A stretch of DNA of 64,000 bases from Kitasatospora aureofaciens (lineage in GTDB: Bacteria > Actinomycetota > Actinomycetes > Streptomycetales > Streptomycetaceae). Of the stretch, positions 24,153 to 32,608 are shown piece by piece (positions within the stretch are counted from its first letter, which is position 1; each line of letters begins with the position of its first letter). A program made the position numbers and the translations under genes. The notes beneath the pieces are model-generated. The model saw nothing but the letters and a program-made list of their open reading frames with translations. It was not told the origin of the DNA and did no database searches. The stretch is taken from NCBI GenBank assembly GCA_000720845.1, contig JODU01000011.1, forward strand, positions 62,001 through 126,000. The letters are read 5' to 3'.

Positions 24153-25301
24153 TCACGGCGAGTGCCGCCCGCGGAACCGCCTGCGCTCCCCGTCCTCCTC
24201 CCGGGAGGGCTCGTCCGCGAGCCGTACGACGGGGTCGTCGGGGCCCTCGCGTCCCGCGACGACCGGCCCGGCCGCGCGCTCGGCCTTGGCGCGGTACTGG
24301 GCGGCGTCGGCGAGCCGGAACAGCCGGCGGGCGGAACGGACGGGCCCGACCGGGTCCTCCGTGGACGCGACCCCGCAGGCCACGCCGTCCCCCAGCTCCA
24401 GCTCGGCCGCCCGGCGGCACAGCTCCTCGGCCGCCTTGACCACCGCGTCGGCGGGCGGCCCGACCGCGAGCAGACAGAACTCGTCCCCGCCGAGCCGTGC
24501 CGCGAGCGCCCCCGGCAGCATCGCCCCGCACAGCGACAGCACCGACCCGAACCGCTCCAGGAGCCGGTCCCCGACCGCGTGACCGTGCGTGTCGTTCACC
24601 CGCTTGAGGCCGTTCAGATCGCAGACGACGAGGCTGACGACGACGCCCTCCTCACGGTGCCGCTCGACGGCCTCGTCCAGCGCGGAGTCGACGGCACGGC
24701 GGTTGGCCAGCCCGGTGAGCGCGTCGGTGTACGCGAGCCGTCTGGCCTCCTCCAGCCGCTCGGTCTGCGCGATCCCGGCGGCGACGACGGAGGCCAGCAC
24801 GGTGGCGAAGTCGGCGTCGGCCCGTTCGAAGACCCGCTCCCCCACCGGCCGGGCCACGTACAGCTCGCCCCACGCCCGCCCGTGCAGCACGATCGGCGCG
24901 ACCACGCAGCAGCCTCGGCCCCGGCGGCGCAGGGCGGCGACGCGCTGGTGGACGTATCCGGGGCGCCCGGCGGCGGGCCCCGCGGCCGTCTCGACCCAGG
25001 CGTCGGGTTCACCGCCGCCGGCCCAGCGCTCGTGCAGGAACTCGGTGATCTCCGCGAACTGGTGCACCGGATAGGACTCGTCCTCCGGGAACTCCTCCTC
25101 GCCCTCGGCCCGCAGGCCGACGTTCACGAGCACCCGCAGCCGCCCCAGTTCCCGTTCCCACACCGACAGGGCGGCGAAGCTGCCGCCCAGCGCCAGGCAC
25201 CCGCCGAGGGCCGCCGCCCGCCACGCCTCACGCGCGCTGTGCGCGGCGGCCATCCCCTGCGCAAGCGCCACCACGGCCGCGAGCCGCCTGTCCTCACCCA
25301 T
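24153..25301 (-). CDS. cdgE: GAF-GGDEF diguanylate cyclase
   Basis: A 382-residue cytoplasmic protein. The N-terminal half looks like a GAF-type sensory domain (residues ~20-170), then the GGDEF domain begins at YTDALTGLANRRAVDSAL. The active-site motif is intact in ARLGGDEFCLLAV, with the substrate residues in CDLNGLKRVNDTHGHAVGD. It should make cyclic di-GMP from GTP; in Streptomyces c-di-GMP controls BldD and development. From memory the S. coelicolor counterpart next to hutH is CdgE. There is no EAL domain. The upstream RxxD inhibitory site could not be identified with confidence. A GTG three bases before the ATG is an alternative start. Confidence 0.88.
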   Translation of the reverse strand: MGEDRRLAAVVALAQGMAAAHSAREAWRAAALGGCLALGGSFAALSVWERELGRLRVLVNVGLRAEGEEEFPEDESYPVHQFAEITEFLHERWAGGGEPDAWVETAAGPAAGRPGYVHQRVAALRRRGRGCCVVAPIVLHGRAWGELYVARPVGERVFERADADFATVLASVVAAGIAQTERLEEARRLAYTDALTGLANRRAVDSALDEAVERHREEGVVVSLVVCDLNGLKRVNDTHGHAVGDRLLERFGSVLSLCGAMLPGALAARLGGDEFCLLAVGPPADAVVKAAEELCRRAAELELGDGVACGVASTEDPVGPVRSARRLFRLADAAQYRAKAERAAGPVVAGREGPDDPVVRLADEPSREEDGERRRFRGRHSP

Positions 25302-25362
25302 CACTCCAGGCTAGGGAGATTCACGAAGAAACGTTACTCAAACAGGGCGAACCGGGCGATTT

Positions 25363-25438
25363 CCTGTCGCCTGCCGCCTGCCGCCTGCCGACAGTCAGCA
25401 GGCGACAGGCACGGCGTGCGACAGACACGGCAGGCGGC
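25363..25438. repeat. CCTGCCG heptamer repeats forming overlapping hairpins
   Basis: CCTGTCGCCTGC (25363-25374) pairs perfectly with 25398-25409, and GCCGCCTGCC pairs with 25429-25438. A CCTGCCG heptamer is repeated three times. The element follows the enoyl-CoA hydratase on the minus strand and probably also serves as its terminator. Confidence 0.6.
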
Positions 25439-25462
25439 GGATGACAGGCGACGGGCGACACC

Positions 25463-26263
25463 TCACTCGCCCGGCCACCGCGGCGCCCGCTTCTCGTTGA
25501 ACGCCGCCACGCCCTCCGCGCGGTCCCCCGAGAACGCCACCGACCGCCACGCCGCGTCCTCGACCTCGAGCCCCGCGCGCAGGTCGAGACCGTGCCCGAG
25601 GCGCAGGGCACGCTTGGCCGCCCGCAGCCCCACGGGGGAGTTCGCGGCCATCCGGGAGGCCAGCTCCAGCGCCTCGTCCCGGTCCCGGCCCTCCGCCACC
25701 AGCTGGTCCACGAGTCCCAGCTCGCGCGCCTCCCCGGCCGGCACCCGCCGGGCCGTGAACACCAGCTCGGCCGCGCGCGCGGCCCCCACCCGGCGCGGCA
25801 GCAGCTGGGTGCCGCCGCCGCCCGGGATCACCCCGACGGACACCTCCGGCAGCCCCACCACGGCCGTGGGGTCGGCCACGATCACGTCGCACGACAGCGC
25901 CAGCTCGAACCCGCCGCCCAGCGCGAACCCGTGCACGGCCGCGACCGTGGGCTGCGGCAGCTCCAGCACCGCGGTGTACGCCCCGCGCGTCACCGGCCGC
26001 TGGCGCAGCAGGTCGGCGTCGGAGAAGGAGTTGCGCTCCTTCAGGTCCGCCCCGACGCAGAACGCCCGCTCGTGCGTGGAGGTCAGCACCACCACCCGCA
26101 CGTCCCGGTCCTCGCCCAGCGCCGCGCAAGCCGCGCTCAGGGACTGGGCCATAGCGGTCGACACGGCGTTCATGGCCTTCGGCCGGTCGAGCGCGAGCTC
26201 CGCGACATGCCCGTCCGCGTGCCGCCGCACCACGACGAACTCTCCGAACCGCTCCTCGCTCAT
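25463..26263 (-). CDS. Enoyl-CoA hydratase/isomerase family protein
   Basis: A 266-residue crotonase-fold protein. The oxyanion hole comes from AFCVGADLKERN and HGFALGGGFELAL; the catalytic acids of true hydratases are the glutamate in GGFELALSCD and the one in GLPEVSVGVIPGGGGTQ, and both are present. Together they support hydration of 2-enoyl-CoA in beta-oxidation, though related CoA enzymes share the fold. The ATG has GGAGGGTGTC upstream. A symmetric GTTAAC element overlaps the leader/promoter and suggests a dedicated repressor. Confidence 0.9.
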   Translation of the reverse strand: MSEERFGEFVVVRRHADGHVAELALDRPKAMNAVSTAMAQSLSAACAALGEDRDVRVVVLTSTHERAFCVGADLKERNSFSDADLLRQRPVTRGAYTAVLELPQPTVAAVHGFALGGGFELALSCDVIVADPTAVVGLPEVSVGVIPGGGGTQLLPRRVGAARAAELVFTARRVPAGEARELGLVDQLVAEGRDRDEALELASRMAANSPVGLRAAKRALRLGHGLDLRAGLEVEDAAWRSVAFSGDRAEGVAAFNEKRAPRWPGE

Positions 26264-26274
26264 GACACCCTCCA

Positions 26275-26290
26275 GTTAACGCGTGTTAAC
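26275..26290. promoter_or_regulatory. Candidate operator upstream of the enoyl-CoA hydratase
   Basis: GTTAACGCGTGTTAAC: two GTTAAC half-sites with a 4-bp centre, 12 bp before the start codon. AT-rich blocks like this are rare in this sequence. Confidence 0.5.
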
Positions 26291-26475
26291 AAGTCGACAG
26301 CCCGATCATCGCAGTCGGACCCGCGTGGGGGAAGGCCGGACCCGCCCGCTCCGCACACCGGCCCCGCCCACCCGTTCGAGTGACAAGCGAGTGACCGCCG
26401 TACCCCGGCCCACGGCAGACCGTAGCCTCGCTCCGCCACGGCGCAGCGGGGGCGCGTGCGCACCGGGGAGGGATC

Positions 26476-27150
26476 ATGACGACGACCGGCACACCGACAC
26501 AGCCGCGGTACGCGTGGGGCCGCCGCGGCCGGCACCGCCGTCCCCGCCCCCGCAAAGTCCTGCTGGCCGCCGGCGGCCTCGCCCTGGCGGCAGGCGCCCT
26601 GAGCGTCGTACGCCTGCTGCCCGGGCCCGGCGGCGGCCCGGGCGGCCTCGGCGTCGAGGCGGGGCCGCGCCTGGAGGGCGGCGGCCGGGGCGTGGCCCCG
26701 GACCGGGGGACGGCGCCGGCCGCCACGGCCACCGGCGGCGGACCGTCCGGAGCGAGCCCTTCGGCGACGTCCGCCATGGGCGGCCTGAGCGGCTCCCCCG
26801 GGCCGGGCCCGGTACCCGGTCTCGTGCCCGACCCGTCCGCGAGCGGGCGGGCGGTCCCCCTCCCCACCGCCGCGACCGGCCCGGACGGCCCGGACGGCCG
26901 AGATCCGGGGGACAGGCAGAGGGAAGGCACAGGGGAAGGGGAGGGGGAAACGACGGAGGGCACCGGCGGCCGCACCCCGCTCCCGGGGACACCGCGGCCG
27001 CCGCGGTCCGACCGCCCGGCGCCGTCCTCCGCGCCGACCCCGCCACCGGACCGCGGCAGTCCACCGACGTCCGGTCCGGAGCCGGGACCCGACGATCCGG
27101 GCCTGTGTGTGCCGGTCATCGGCCTCTGCGTGGACCTGCTCGGCGGCTGA
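26476..27150 (+). CDS. Proline/glycine-rich membrane-anchored hypothetical protein
   Basis: A 224-residue protein. A basic N-terminus (RRGRHRRPRPRK) precedes one hydrophobic helix, VLLAAGGLALAAGALSVV, then about 150 residues of low-complexity Gly/Pro/Ser/Thr sequence. It ends in a compact GLCVPVIGLCVDLLGG with two cysteines. The layout suggests a membrane-anchored, extracellular spacer protein whose C-terminal motif may be the functional part. GGGAGGGATC before the ATG is a strong ribosome site, so the gene is real. No function recognised. Confidence 0.7.
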   Translation: MTTTGTPTQPRYAWGRRGRHRRPRPRKVLLAAGGLALAAGALSVVRLLPGPGGGPGGLGVEAGPRLEGGGRGVAPDRGTAPAATATGGGPSGASPSATSAMGGLSGSPGPGPVPGLVPDPSASGRAVPLPTAATGPDGPDGRDPGDRQREGTGEGEGETTEGTGGRTPLPGTPRPPRSDRPAPSSAPTPPPDRGSPPTSGPEPGPDDPGLCVPVIGLCVDLLGG

Positions 27151-27207
27151 CGGACGCGACCGCCGACGACCGGCGAACGCACCCCTACGACGACCGACTG
27201 CCGCGGT

Positions 27208-28353
27208 TCACGACTCCCCGCCGCCGCCGTCCCGGCGGGTGAGCAGCCAGGGCTCGACCACGCCGAGGCCGCGCACCGGGCGCTGCCACATCGGCTGGAG
27301 CGCGAAGCGGTACACCGGCGGTTCCTCGCCCTCCTTCTCCGCGGCGGCGGCCTCCTCGGCCGCCGCGGCCTCGGAGGCGGGGGCGTCCCGGGTGCGGATC
27401 AGCTCCTCCGCGAAGGCGGTGTCGACGAGGACCGCGTCCTTGGGGGCTATCGAGGTGAGCCGGGAGGCCAGGTTGACCGTCGTGCCGAAGACGTCGCCCA
27501 TCCGGGTGGTGACCGTGCCGAAGGCGATACCGACGCGCAGTTCCGGCATGGTCTCGTCGTTGGCCATGGTCTCGATGAGCCGCAGAGCGATCTCGGCGGC
27601 CGTACCGGCGTCGTCGGCGGCGTAGAGCACCTCGTCGCCGAGGGTCTTGACCAGCCGTCCGCCGCGCGCGGCCACCAGGTCGGCGGAGGTGGTCTCGAAG
27701 GCCTCGACCAGCTCGCCCAGCTCTTCTTCCTCCATGCGCCGGGTCAGCCGCGTGAACCCGACCAGGTCCGCGAAGCCCACCGCGAGCCGCCGGTCCACCA
27801 TCTCCTCGTCGTCCCCGGCCTGGATGACCCGGCCGGCCGAGGCGGCGAGCTGGCGCCGCCAGACGTAGACGAGGAACTCCTGAAGCTCGGGCAGGAGCAG
27901 TTCGACGATGGGGTACGTCACCTCGGTGCGCGTCATCCCGGGCTCGGGGGGCTCGGTCAGGCCCTCCAGGAAGGAGTCGATCTGCCACTCGGCCAACCGG
28001 GCGGTGGTCTGCCCCGTGGACCGGGCGACCTGGACGGCCATCGCCTCGCTGAGCAGCCCCGCCTCCACCAGACCGGCAAGGCGCCGCAGGGCGAGGACGT
28101 CGGCCTCGGTGAGCGCCTTGGCCTGGCCGATGTCGGCGAAGCCCATGGCCCGCCAGAAACGGGAGGCCAGCTCCATGGAGACGCCCGCGCTGCGGGCGGC
28201 CTGGAAGGGGGTGTAGCGGCGCTCGGCGCCCAGGATGAGACCCTCCAGGCGCAGCGCGAGCGGGTCCTCGCCGGGGTCGGCGGAGTCCGGGTCGGGCTCG
28301 GGGTCCACCCGGCCGTCCCCGTCCGCGCCGGAGCCGGTGTCGTCGACGGTCAC
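27208..28353 (-). CDS. cya: Class III adenylate cyclase
   Basis: A 381-residue soluble protein. The N-terminal 190 residues are helical with a Pro/Asp-rich start and a putative sensory/DNA-binding-like segment (YTPFQAARSAGVSMELASRF). The catalytic domain is class III: metal aspartate in VGFADLVGFTRL, LVKTLGDEVLY with lysine and aspartate, and GDVFGTTVNLASRL with the transition-state asparagine and arginine. Lys and Asp at the purine-specifying positions favour ATP over GTP. It makes cAMP, which in S. coelicolor affects germination and antibiotic production. GTG start at 28353. The C-terminus carries an alanine/glutamate-rich insertion. Confidence 0.93.
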   Translation of the reverse strand: MTVDDTGSGADGDGRVDPEPDPDSADPGEDPLALRLEGLILGAERRYTPFQAARSAGVSMELASRFWRAMGFADIGQAKALTEADVLALRRLAGLVEAGLLSEAMAVQVARSTGQTTARLAEWQIDSFLEGLTEPPEPGMTRTEVTYPIVELLLPELQEFLVYVWRRQLAASAGRVIQAGDDEEMVDRRLAVGFADLVGFTRLTRRMEEEELGELVEAFETTSADLVAARGGRLVKTLGDEVLYAADDAGTAAEIALRLIETMANDETMPELRVGIAFGTVTTRMGDVFGTTVNLASRLTSIAPKDAVLVDTAFAEELIRTRDAPASEAAAAEEAAAAEKEGEEPPVYRFALQPMWQRPVRGLGVVEPWLLTRRDGGGGES

Positions 28354-28468
28354 GCCTGCTGCCTTTCCGATCTGCCGCGGTCAGGTTCGACCGGCCCCAA
28401 CTTTACGTCAGGTGTGCCCCAGCTCACTCCCGTGCGGCCCGCACTCCGAGAGTGCCCCGGGGCCCCGC

Positions 28469-29344
28469 TCACGCCAACCGCAGATGCACGATGTCCCCGG
28501 CGCCCACCGGCTCCTGCACGCCCGCCTCCGTCGCGAGGACCAGCCGTCCGTCCCCGTCCACGGCCACCGCCTCCCCCACGAGCGACCGGTCCCCCGGAAG
28601 CTCCGCCCGCACCACGCGCCCGAGCGTCGCGCAGCCCGCCGCGTAGGTCTCCTGGAGGCCGCTGGCCGCCGGGTCGCCGCCCGCCCCGCGCCAGCGCCCG
28701 TACCACTCCTCCAGCGACCGCAGCACCCCGCGCAGCAGCGGGTCCCGGTCGGTGTTCACGGCCCCGGCCAGCGCGAGCGACCCGGCCCGCGGGACCGGCA
28801 GTTCGTCGGCGCGCAGCGAGACGTTGATGCCGACGCCGATGACGACGCCGTCGTCCCCGGCCCGCTCGGCGAGGATCCCGCCGGCCTTGCGCTCCTCGTC
28901 GCCGACGGTCACCAGCAGGTCGTTGGGCCACTTCAGCGCGGTGTCGACGCCCGCGACCCGGGACAGCCCGGTCGCCACGGCGACGCCGGTGAGCAGCGGC
29001 AGCCAGCCCCAGCGGGCCACCGGAACCTCGGCGGGCCGCAGCAGCACGGAGAAGAAGAGTCCGGAGCGGGCCGGTGCCGTCCACCGCCGGTCCAGGCGCC
29101 CGCGCGCGGCGTCCTGCTCCTCGGCGACGAGGACGACGCCCTCCGCCAGGTCGTCCTCGGCGGCGCGGGCCACAAGGTCGGAGTTGGTGGAGCCGGTGCG
29201 CTGCACGACGTCCACCTGCCGCCACAGCCCGCCGTCCCGCACCAGCCCCCGGCGCAGCGCGGTGCTGTTGAGGGGCGGCCGGTCCAGGTCGGACCACCTG
29301 TTGCGCGGGGAGCCTGGGGAGTCGGAGGAATCTCGGGGCGTCAT
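28469..29344 (-). CDS. birA: Biotin-[acetyl-CoA-carboxylase] ligase
   Basis: A 291-residue biotin protein ligase without the N-terminal helix-turn-helix of E. coli BirA, so it is a ligase only, not a repressor. Family motifs: TGSTNSDLVARA, the biotin-binding loop ARGRLDRRWTAP (a variant of GRGRxGRxW), LKWPNDLLV and GIGVGINV-like IGVGINVSL. It attaches biotin to the lysine of carboxylase carriers; the neighbouring accA2 product carries that lysine. TAGGGT lies seven bases upstream of the ATG and no Shine-Dalgarno is obvious, so it may be leaderless. It is divergent from pccB. Confidence 0.92.
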   Translation of the reverse strand: MTPRDSSDSPGSPRNRWSDLDRPPLNSTALRRGLVRDGGLWRQVDVVQRTGSTNSDLVARAAEDDLAEGVVLVAEEQDAARGRLDRRWTAPARSGLFFSVLLRPAEVPVARWGWLPLLTGVAVATGLSRVAGVDTALKWPNDLLVTVGDEERKAGGILAERAGDDGVVIGVGINVSLRADELPVPRAGSLALAGAVNTDRDPLLRGVLRSLEEWYGRWRGAGGDPAASGLQETYAAGCATLGRVVRAELPGDRSLVGEAVAVDGDGRLVLATEAGVQEPVGAGDIVHLRLA

Positions 29345-29454
29345 GCAACCCACCCTAGGTGTGGGAAACACCGCACTGCCGAACGGAAGGCCCCCTACTA
29401 CTCTACGAACGAGTAACCGTCCCCCCTTTTGAGCAGGCAGGGAGCCGCATCCCG

Positions 29455-31047
29455 ATGTCCGAGCCGGAAGAGCAGCAGCCCGACATCCACACGACCGCGG
29501 GCAAGCTCGCGGATCTCAGGCGCCGTATCGAGGAAGCGACGCACGCCGGTTCCGCACGCGCCGTCGAGAAACAGCACGCCAAGGGCAAGCTGACGGCTCG
29601 TGAACGCATCGACCTCCTCCTCGACGAGGGCTCCTTCGTCGAGCTGGACGAGTTCGCCCGGCACCGCTCCACCAACTTCGGCCTGGACGCCAACCGCCCC
29701 TACGGCGACGGCGTCGTCACCGGCTACGGCACCGTCGACGGCCGCCCCGTCGCCGTGTTCTCCCAGGACTTCACCGTCTTCGGCGGCGCGCTGGGCGAGG
29801 TCTACGGCCAGAAGATCGTCAAGGTCATGGACTTCGCGCTGAAGACCGGCTGCCCGGTCATCGGCATCAACGACTCCGGCGGCGCCCGCATCCAGGAGGG
29901 CGTGGCCTCCCTCGGGGCGTACGGCGAGATCTTCCGCCGCAACACCCACGCCTCGGGCGTCGTCCCGCAGATCAGCCTGGTCGTCGGCCCGTGCGCGGGC
30001 GGCGCGGTGTACTCCCCCGCGATCACCGACTTCACGGTCATGGTCGACCAGACCAGTCACATGTTCATCACCGGCCCCGACGTCATCAAGACGGTCACCG
30101 GCGAGGACGTCGGCTTCGAGGAACTGGGCGGCGCCCGCACCCACAACTCCACCTCGGGCGTGGCCCACCACATGGCCGGGGACGAGAAGGACGCCGTCGA
30201 GTACGTCAAGCAGCTCCTGTCGTACCTGCCGTCCAACAACCTCTCCGAGCCGCCCGCCTTCCCGGAGGAGGCGGACCTCGCGGTCACCGACGAGGACGCC
30301 GAGCTGGACACGATCGTCCCCGACTCGGCGAACCAGCCCTACGACATGCACGCCGTCATCGAGCACGTCCTCGACGACGCCGAGTTCTTCGAGACCCAGC
30401 CGCTGTACGCGCCGAACATCCTCACTGGCTTCGGCCGGGTCGAGGGCCGCCCGGTCGGCATCGTCGCCAACCAGCCGATGCAGTTCGCCGGCTGCCTGGA
30501 CATCACCGCCTCCGAGAAGGCCGCCCGGTTCGTGCGGACCTGCGACGCCTTCAACGTCCCCGTGATCACCTTCGTCGACGTCCCCGGCTTCCTGCCGGGC
30601 GTGGACCAGGAGCACGACGGCATCATCCGCCGCGGCGCCAAACTGATCTTCGCCTACGCCGAGGCCACGGTCCCGCTGATCACGGTCATCACCCGCAAGG
30701 CCTTCGGCGGCGCCTACGACGTCATGGGCTCCAAGCACCTGGGCGCCGACCTCAACCTGGCCTGGCCCACCGCGCAGATCGCCGTCATGGGCGCCCAGGG
30801 CGCGGTCAACATCCTGCACCGCCGCACCATCGCCGACGCCGGTGACGACGCCGAGGCCACCCGGGCCCGCCTGATCCAGGAGTACGAGGACGCCCTCCTC
30901 AACCCCTACACCGCGGCCGAACGCGGCTACGTCGACGCGGTGATCATGCCGTCCGACACCCGCCGCCACATCGTCCGCGGCCTGCGCCAGCTGCGCACCA
31001 AGCGGGAGAGCCTCCCCCCGAAGAAGCACGGCAACATCCCCCTGTAA
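29455..31047 (+). CDS. pccB: Propionyl-CoA carboxylase beta (carboxyltransferase) subunit
   Basis: A 530-residue carboxyltransferase nearly identical, as I recall it, to S. coelicolor PccB, whose structure is known. The acyl-CoA and biotin sites are in NDSGGARIQEGVASL, GPCAGGAVYSPA and KAFGGAYDVMGSKH. Asp422 in the last motif is the residue that favours propionyl-CoA over acetyl-CoA. The product (S)-methylmalonyl-CoA feeds polyketides and odd-chain metabolism. It partners with PccE from the next gene and the biotin-carrying alpha subunit from 32983. GGGAG lies about 11 bases upstream of the ATG. Confidence 0.97.
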   Translation: MSEPEEQQPDIHTTAGKLADLRRRIEEATHAGSARAVEKQHAKGKLTARERIDLLLDEGSFVELDEFARHRSTNFGLDANRPYGDGVVTGYGTVDGRPVAVFSQDFTVFGGALGEVYGQKIVKVMDFALKTGCPVIGINDSGGARIQEGVASLGAYGEIFRRNTHASGVVPQISLVVGPCAGGAVYSPAITDFTVMVDQTSHMFITGPDVIKTVTGEDVGFEELGGARTHNSTSGVAHHMAGDEKDAVEYVKQLLSYLPSNNLSEPPAFPEEADLAVTDEDAELDTIVPDSANQPYDMHAVIEHVLDDAEFFETQPLYAPNILTGFGRVEGRPVGIVANQPMQFAGCLDITASEKAARFVRTCDAFNVPVITFVDVPGFLPGVDQEHDGIIRRGAKLIFAYAEATVPLITVITRKAFGGAYDVMGSKHLGADLNLAWPTAQIAVMGAQGAVNILHRRTIADAGDDAEATRARLIQEYEDALLNPYTAAERGYVDAVIMPSDTRRHIVRGLRQLRTKRESLPPKKHGNIPL

Positions 31048-31056
31048 GGAGCCGCT

Positions 31057-31266
31057 GTGACGATCAAGGTCGTACGGGGCAACCCCACCCCGGAAGAACT
31101 GGCCGCCGCCCTGGCGGTGGTCAGGGCCCGCGCCGCCGCGATCGAGACGGAGCCGTCCGACGTCGCCGGCCCCAGGGACGCCTGGTCCGACCCGTCCCGC
31201 ATCGCGACCACCCGCCTCCCCCAGCCGGGCCCGTTGTCCTGGACCCGCACGTACTGGCCCGGGTGA
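31057..31266 (+). CDS. pccE: Propionyl-CoA carboxylase epsilon subunit
   Basis: A 69-residue protein. VVRGNPTPEELAAALAVV is the conserved AccE/PccE motif (GxPxxEELAAL), and the C-terminal half is polar with RTYWPG at the end. Epsilon subunits bind the alpha-beta carboxylase of actinomycetes and raise its activity. The GTG start follows AAGGAG and the gap to the pccB stop is nine bases, so the two are co-transcribed and probably co-translated. A terminator follows immediately. Confidence 0.9.
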   Translation: MTIKVVRGNPTPEELAAALAVVRARAAAIETEPSDVAGPRDAWSDPSRIATTRLPQPGPLSWTRTYWPG

Positions 31267-31277
31267 GCTCGGACACC

Positions 31278-31318
31278 CAGGGGCGCGGGGAACCGCGCAC
31301 AGAACGGCAACCCGCGCC
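31278..31318 (+). terminator. Intrinsic terminator of pccB-pccE
   Basis: Arms 31278-31287 and 31309-31318 form a perfect 10-bp stem followed by GTTTT. The sequence is of the GGGGCGCGGGGAAC type that recurs in Streptomyces intergenic regions. Confidence 0.7.
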
Positions 31319-31323
31319 CCGTT

Positions 31324-31341
31324 TTGAGTACCCGTACTCAA
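31324..31341. promoter_or_regulatory. Palindrome TTGAGTAC-CC-GTACTCAA
   Basis: A perfect inverted repeat with 8-bp arms and a 2-bp centre, 35 bp upstream of the small membrane-protein gene. It lies in the -35 region of that gene's likely promoter. Confidence 0.55.
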
Positions 31342-31375
31342 GTCACCCCCCACGGCCAAGCCTCACGCTGGTGAC

Positions 31376-31504
31376 ATGCTGTGGTCCGACCCCGACAACG
31401 AGCCGCCCAAGGAACTGCGCGACACGCAGGACATGCTGCGGCGGCTGAGCGTCTTCCTGGCACTGGCCATGGTCCTCGCGATGATCGTGCTCGGTCTGGG
31501 GTGA
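31376..31504 (+). CDS. 42-residue one-helix membrane protein
   Basis: ATG 31376 to TGA 31502-31504 gives a short acidic/basic N-terminus (MLWSDPDNEPPKELRDTQDM) and a single hydrophobic helix, VFLALAMVLAMIVLGLG. Codon third positions are GC-rich. No Shine-Dalgarno is seen; CACGCT lies six bases upstream, compatible with a leaderless start. It fits between pccE and maf, is preceded by a palindrome and terminator, and seems to be one of the many small conserved Streptomyces membrane proteins. Function unknown. Confidence 0.65.
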   Translation: MLWSDPDNEPPKELRDTQDMLRRLSVFLALAMVLAMIVLGLG

Positions 31505-31536
31505 GCGGCCCCCGCCCGGGTCGCTAACCTGACCCC

Positions 31537-32157
31537 ATGACTGCTCAGCCCCGCCGCCGACTCGTCCTCGCCTCCCAGTCCCCGGCCCGGCTCGGCCTGC
31601 TGCGCCAGGCGGGGCTCGCCCCGGAGGTCCTCGTGAGCGGTGTCGACGAGGAGGCCGTCACCGCACCCACCCCCGCCGAGCTGGCGCTCGCCCTGGCCGA
31701 GGCCAAGGCGTCCGTGGTGGCCGCGAAGCCGGAGGTGCACGGCGCACTGGTGATCGGCTGCGACTCGGTGCTCGACCTGGACGGCCGGGCGCTCGGCAAG
31801 CCGGCGGACGCCGAGGAGGCCACCGCCCGCTGGAAGGCGATGCGCGGCCGGACGGGCACGCTGCAGACCGGCCACTGCGTCTGGGACACCGCCTCCGGCC
31901 GCTACGTCTCGGCGACCGCGTCCACCGTCGTCCGCTTCGGCGAGCCGACCGACGACGAGATCGCCGCCTACGTGGCCTCGGGGGAACCCCTGTACGTCGC
32001 CGGGGCCTTCACTCTGGACGGCCGCTCGGCCCCGTTCATCGACGGCATCGACGGCGACCACGGGAACGTGATCGGTCTCAGCCTGCCCCTGCTGCGGCGG
32101 CTCCTCGCCGAGCTGGGGACCGGCATCACGGAGTTGTGGGCGCCGTCGGAGGGCTGA
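31537..32157 (+). CDS. maf: Maf-like nucleoside triphosphate pyrophosphatase
   Basis: A 206-residue Maf/YhdE protein. The N-terminal LVLASQSPARLGLLRQAGL is the substrate-binding SPRR-like loop, VIGCDSVLDLDGRALGKP carries the metal-binding aspartate (usually ADT; here CDS), and GDHGNVIGLSLPLLRRLL is the C-terminal signature. Maf proteins hydrolyse non-canonical or modified nucleotides and in some bacteria inhibit septation. TAACCT ends six bases before the ATG with no Shine-Dalgarno, so the gene is probably leaderless. Its 3' end overlaps the convergent membrane gene by 32 nt. Confidence 0.9.
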   Translation: MTAQPRRRLVLASQSPARLGLLRQAGLAPEVLVSGVDEEAVTAPTPAELALALAEAKASVVAAKPEVHGALVIGCDSVLDLDGRALGKPADAEEATARWKAMRGRTGTLQTGHCVWDTASGRYVSATASTVVRFGEPTDDEIAAYVASGEPLYVAGAFTLDGRSAPFIDGIDGDHGNVIGLSLPLLRRLLAELGTGITELWAPSEG

Positions 32158-32608
32158 CCGGGGAGCCGTCGTCGCCCTTGCCGCCCTCGGTCCGCTGCCC
32201 GGCCGCGGGCTCCTCCCGGGCGTCGTACGTCATCAGCAGCAGCACGATCAGGGCCAGTACGACGATCATGAAGATGAAGGCGCCGGGTCCCACCAGCCCC
32301 CAGCTGAAGGCGCCGAGCAGCCCGTGCACCACGGCGACGCTGATCAGCAGGATCCTGCCGAGCCCCGCGGGCGCGCGGTCGCGCAGGGCCACGAGCAGGG
32401 CGACCAGGGCGCACAGCGCGAAGTACAGCCCGAAGACGATGCCGCCGATCTTCGAGGACACGGACATCATGTCGGGGTCGAGACCGGCCAGGGACATGTC
32501 CTGACGGTCGACGACGATCCCCAGGAACCAGTTCAGCGCCGCGACGCCGACCGCCTCCACGAAGAGCACGACGGCCACGGTCCACGCCACCGGCCTGCGC
32601 ACTGACAC
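32126..32608 (-). CDS. Four-helix integral membrane protein
   Basis: A 160-residue protein with four predicted membrane helices (VAWTVAVVLFVEAVGVAALN, IVFGLYFALCALVALLVAL, ILLISVAVVHGLLGAFSW, FIFMIVVLALIVLLLM) and a polar Glu/Gly/Pro tail. No motif identifies a function. It converges on maf with a 32-nt tail-to-tail overlap; the overlap is mostly in this protein's low-complexity tail, so both frames can be real. The upstream region is the start of the long gap before accA2. Confidence 0.75.
   Translation of the reverse strand: MSVRRPVAWTVAVVLFVEAVGVAALNWFLGIVVDRQDMSLAGLDPDMMSVSSKIGGIVFGLYFALCALVALLVALRDRAPAGLGRILLISVAVVHGLLGAFSWGLVGPGAFIFMIVVLALIVLLLMTYDAREEPAAGQRTEGGKGDDGSPVSPPTAPTTP

Noticed and set aside
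28350..29348. Plus/minus frames over birA that read as proteins
   Set aside because: They are antisense or out-of-frame shadows of birA and of the cya-birA gap; no domain patterns.
31126..31266. Whether pccE could be a random tail of pccB
   Set aside because: It has its own ribosome site and the AccE/PccE motif, and gene order matches other actinomycetes.
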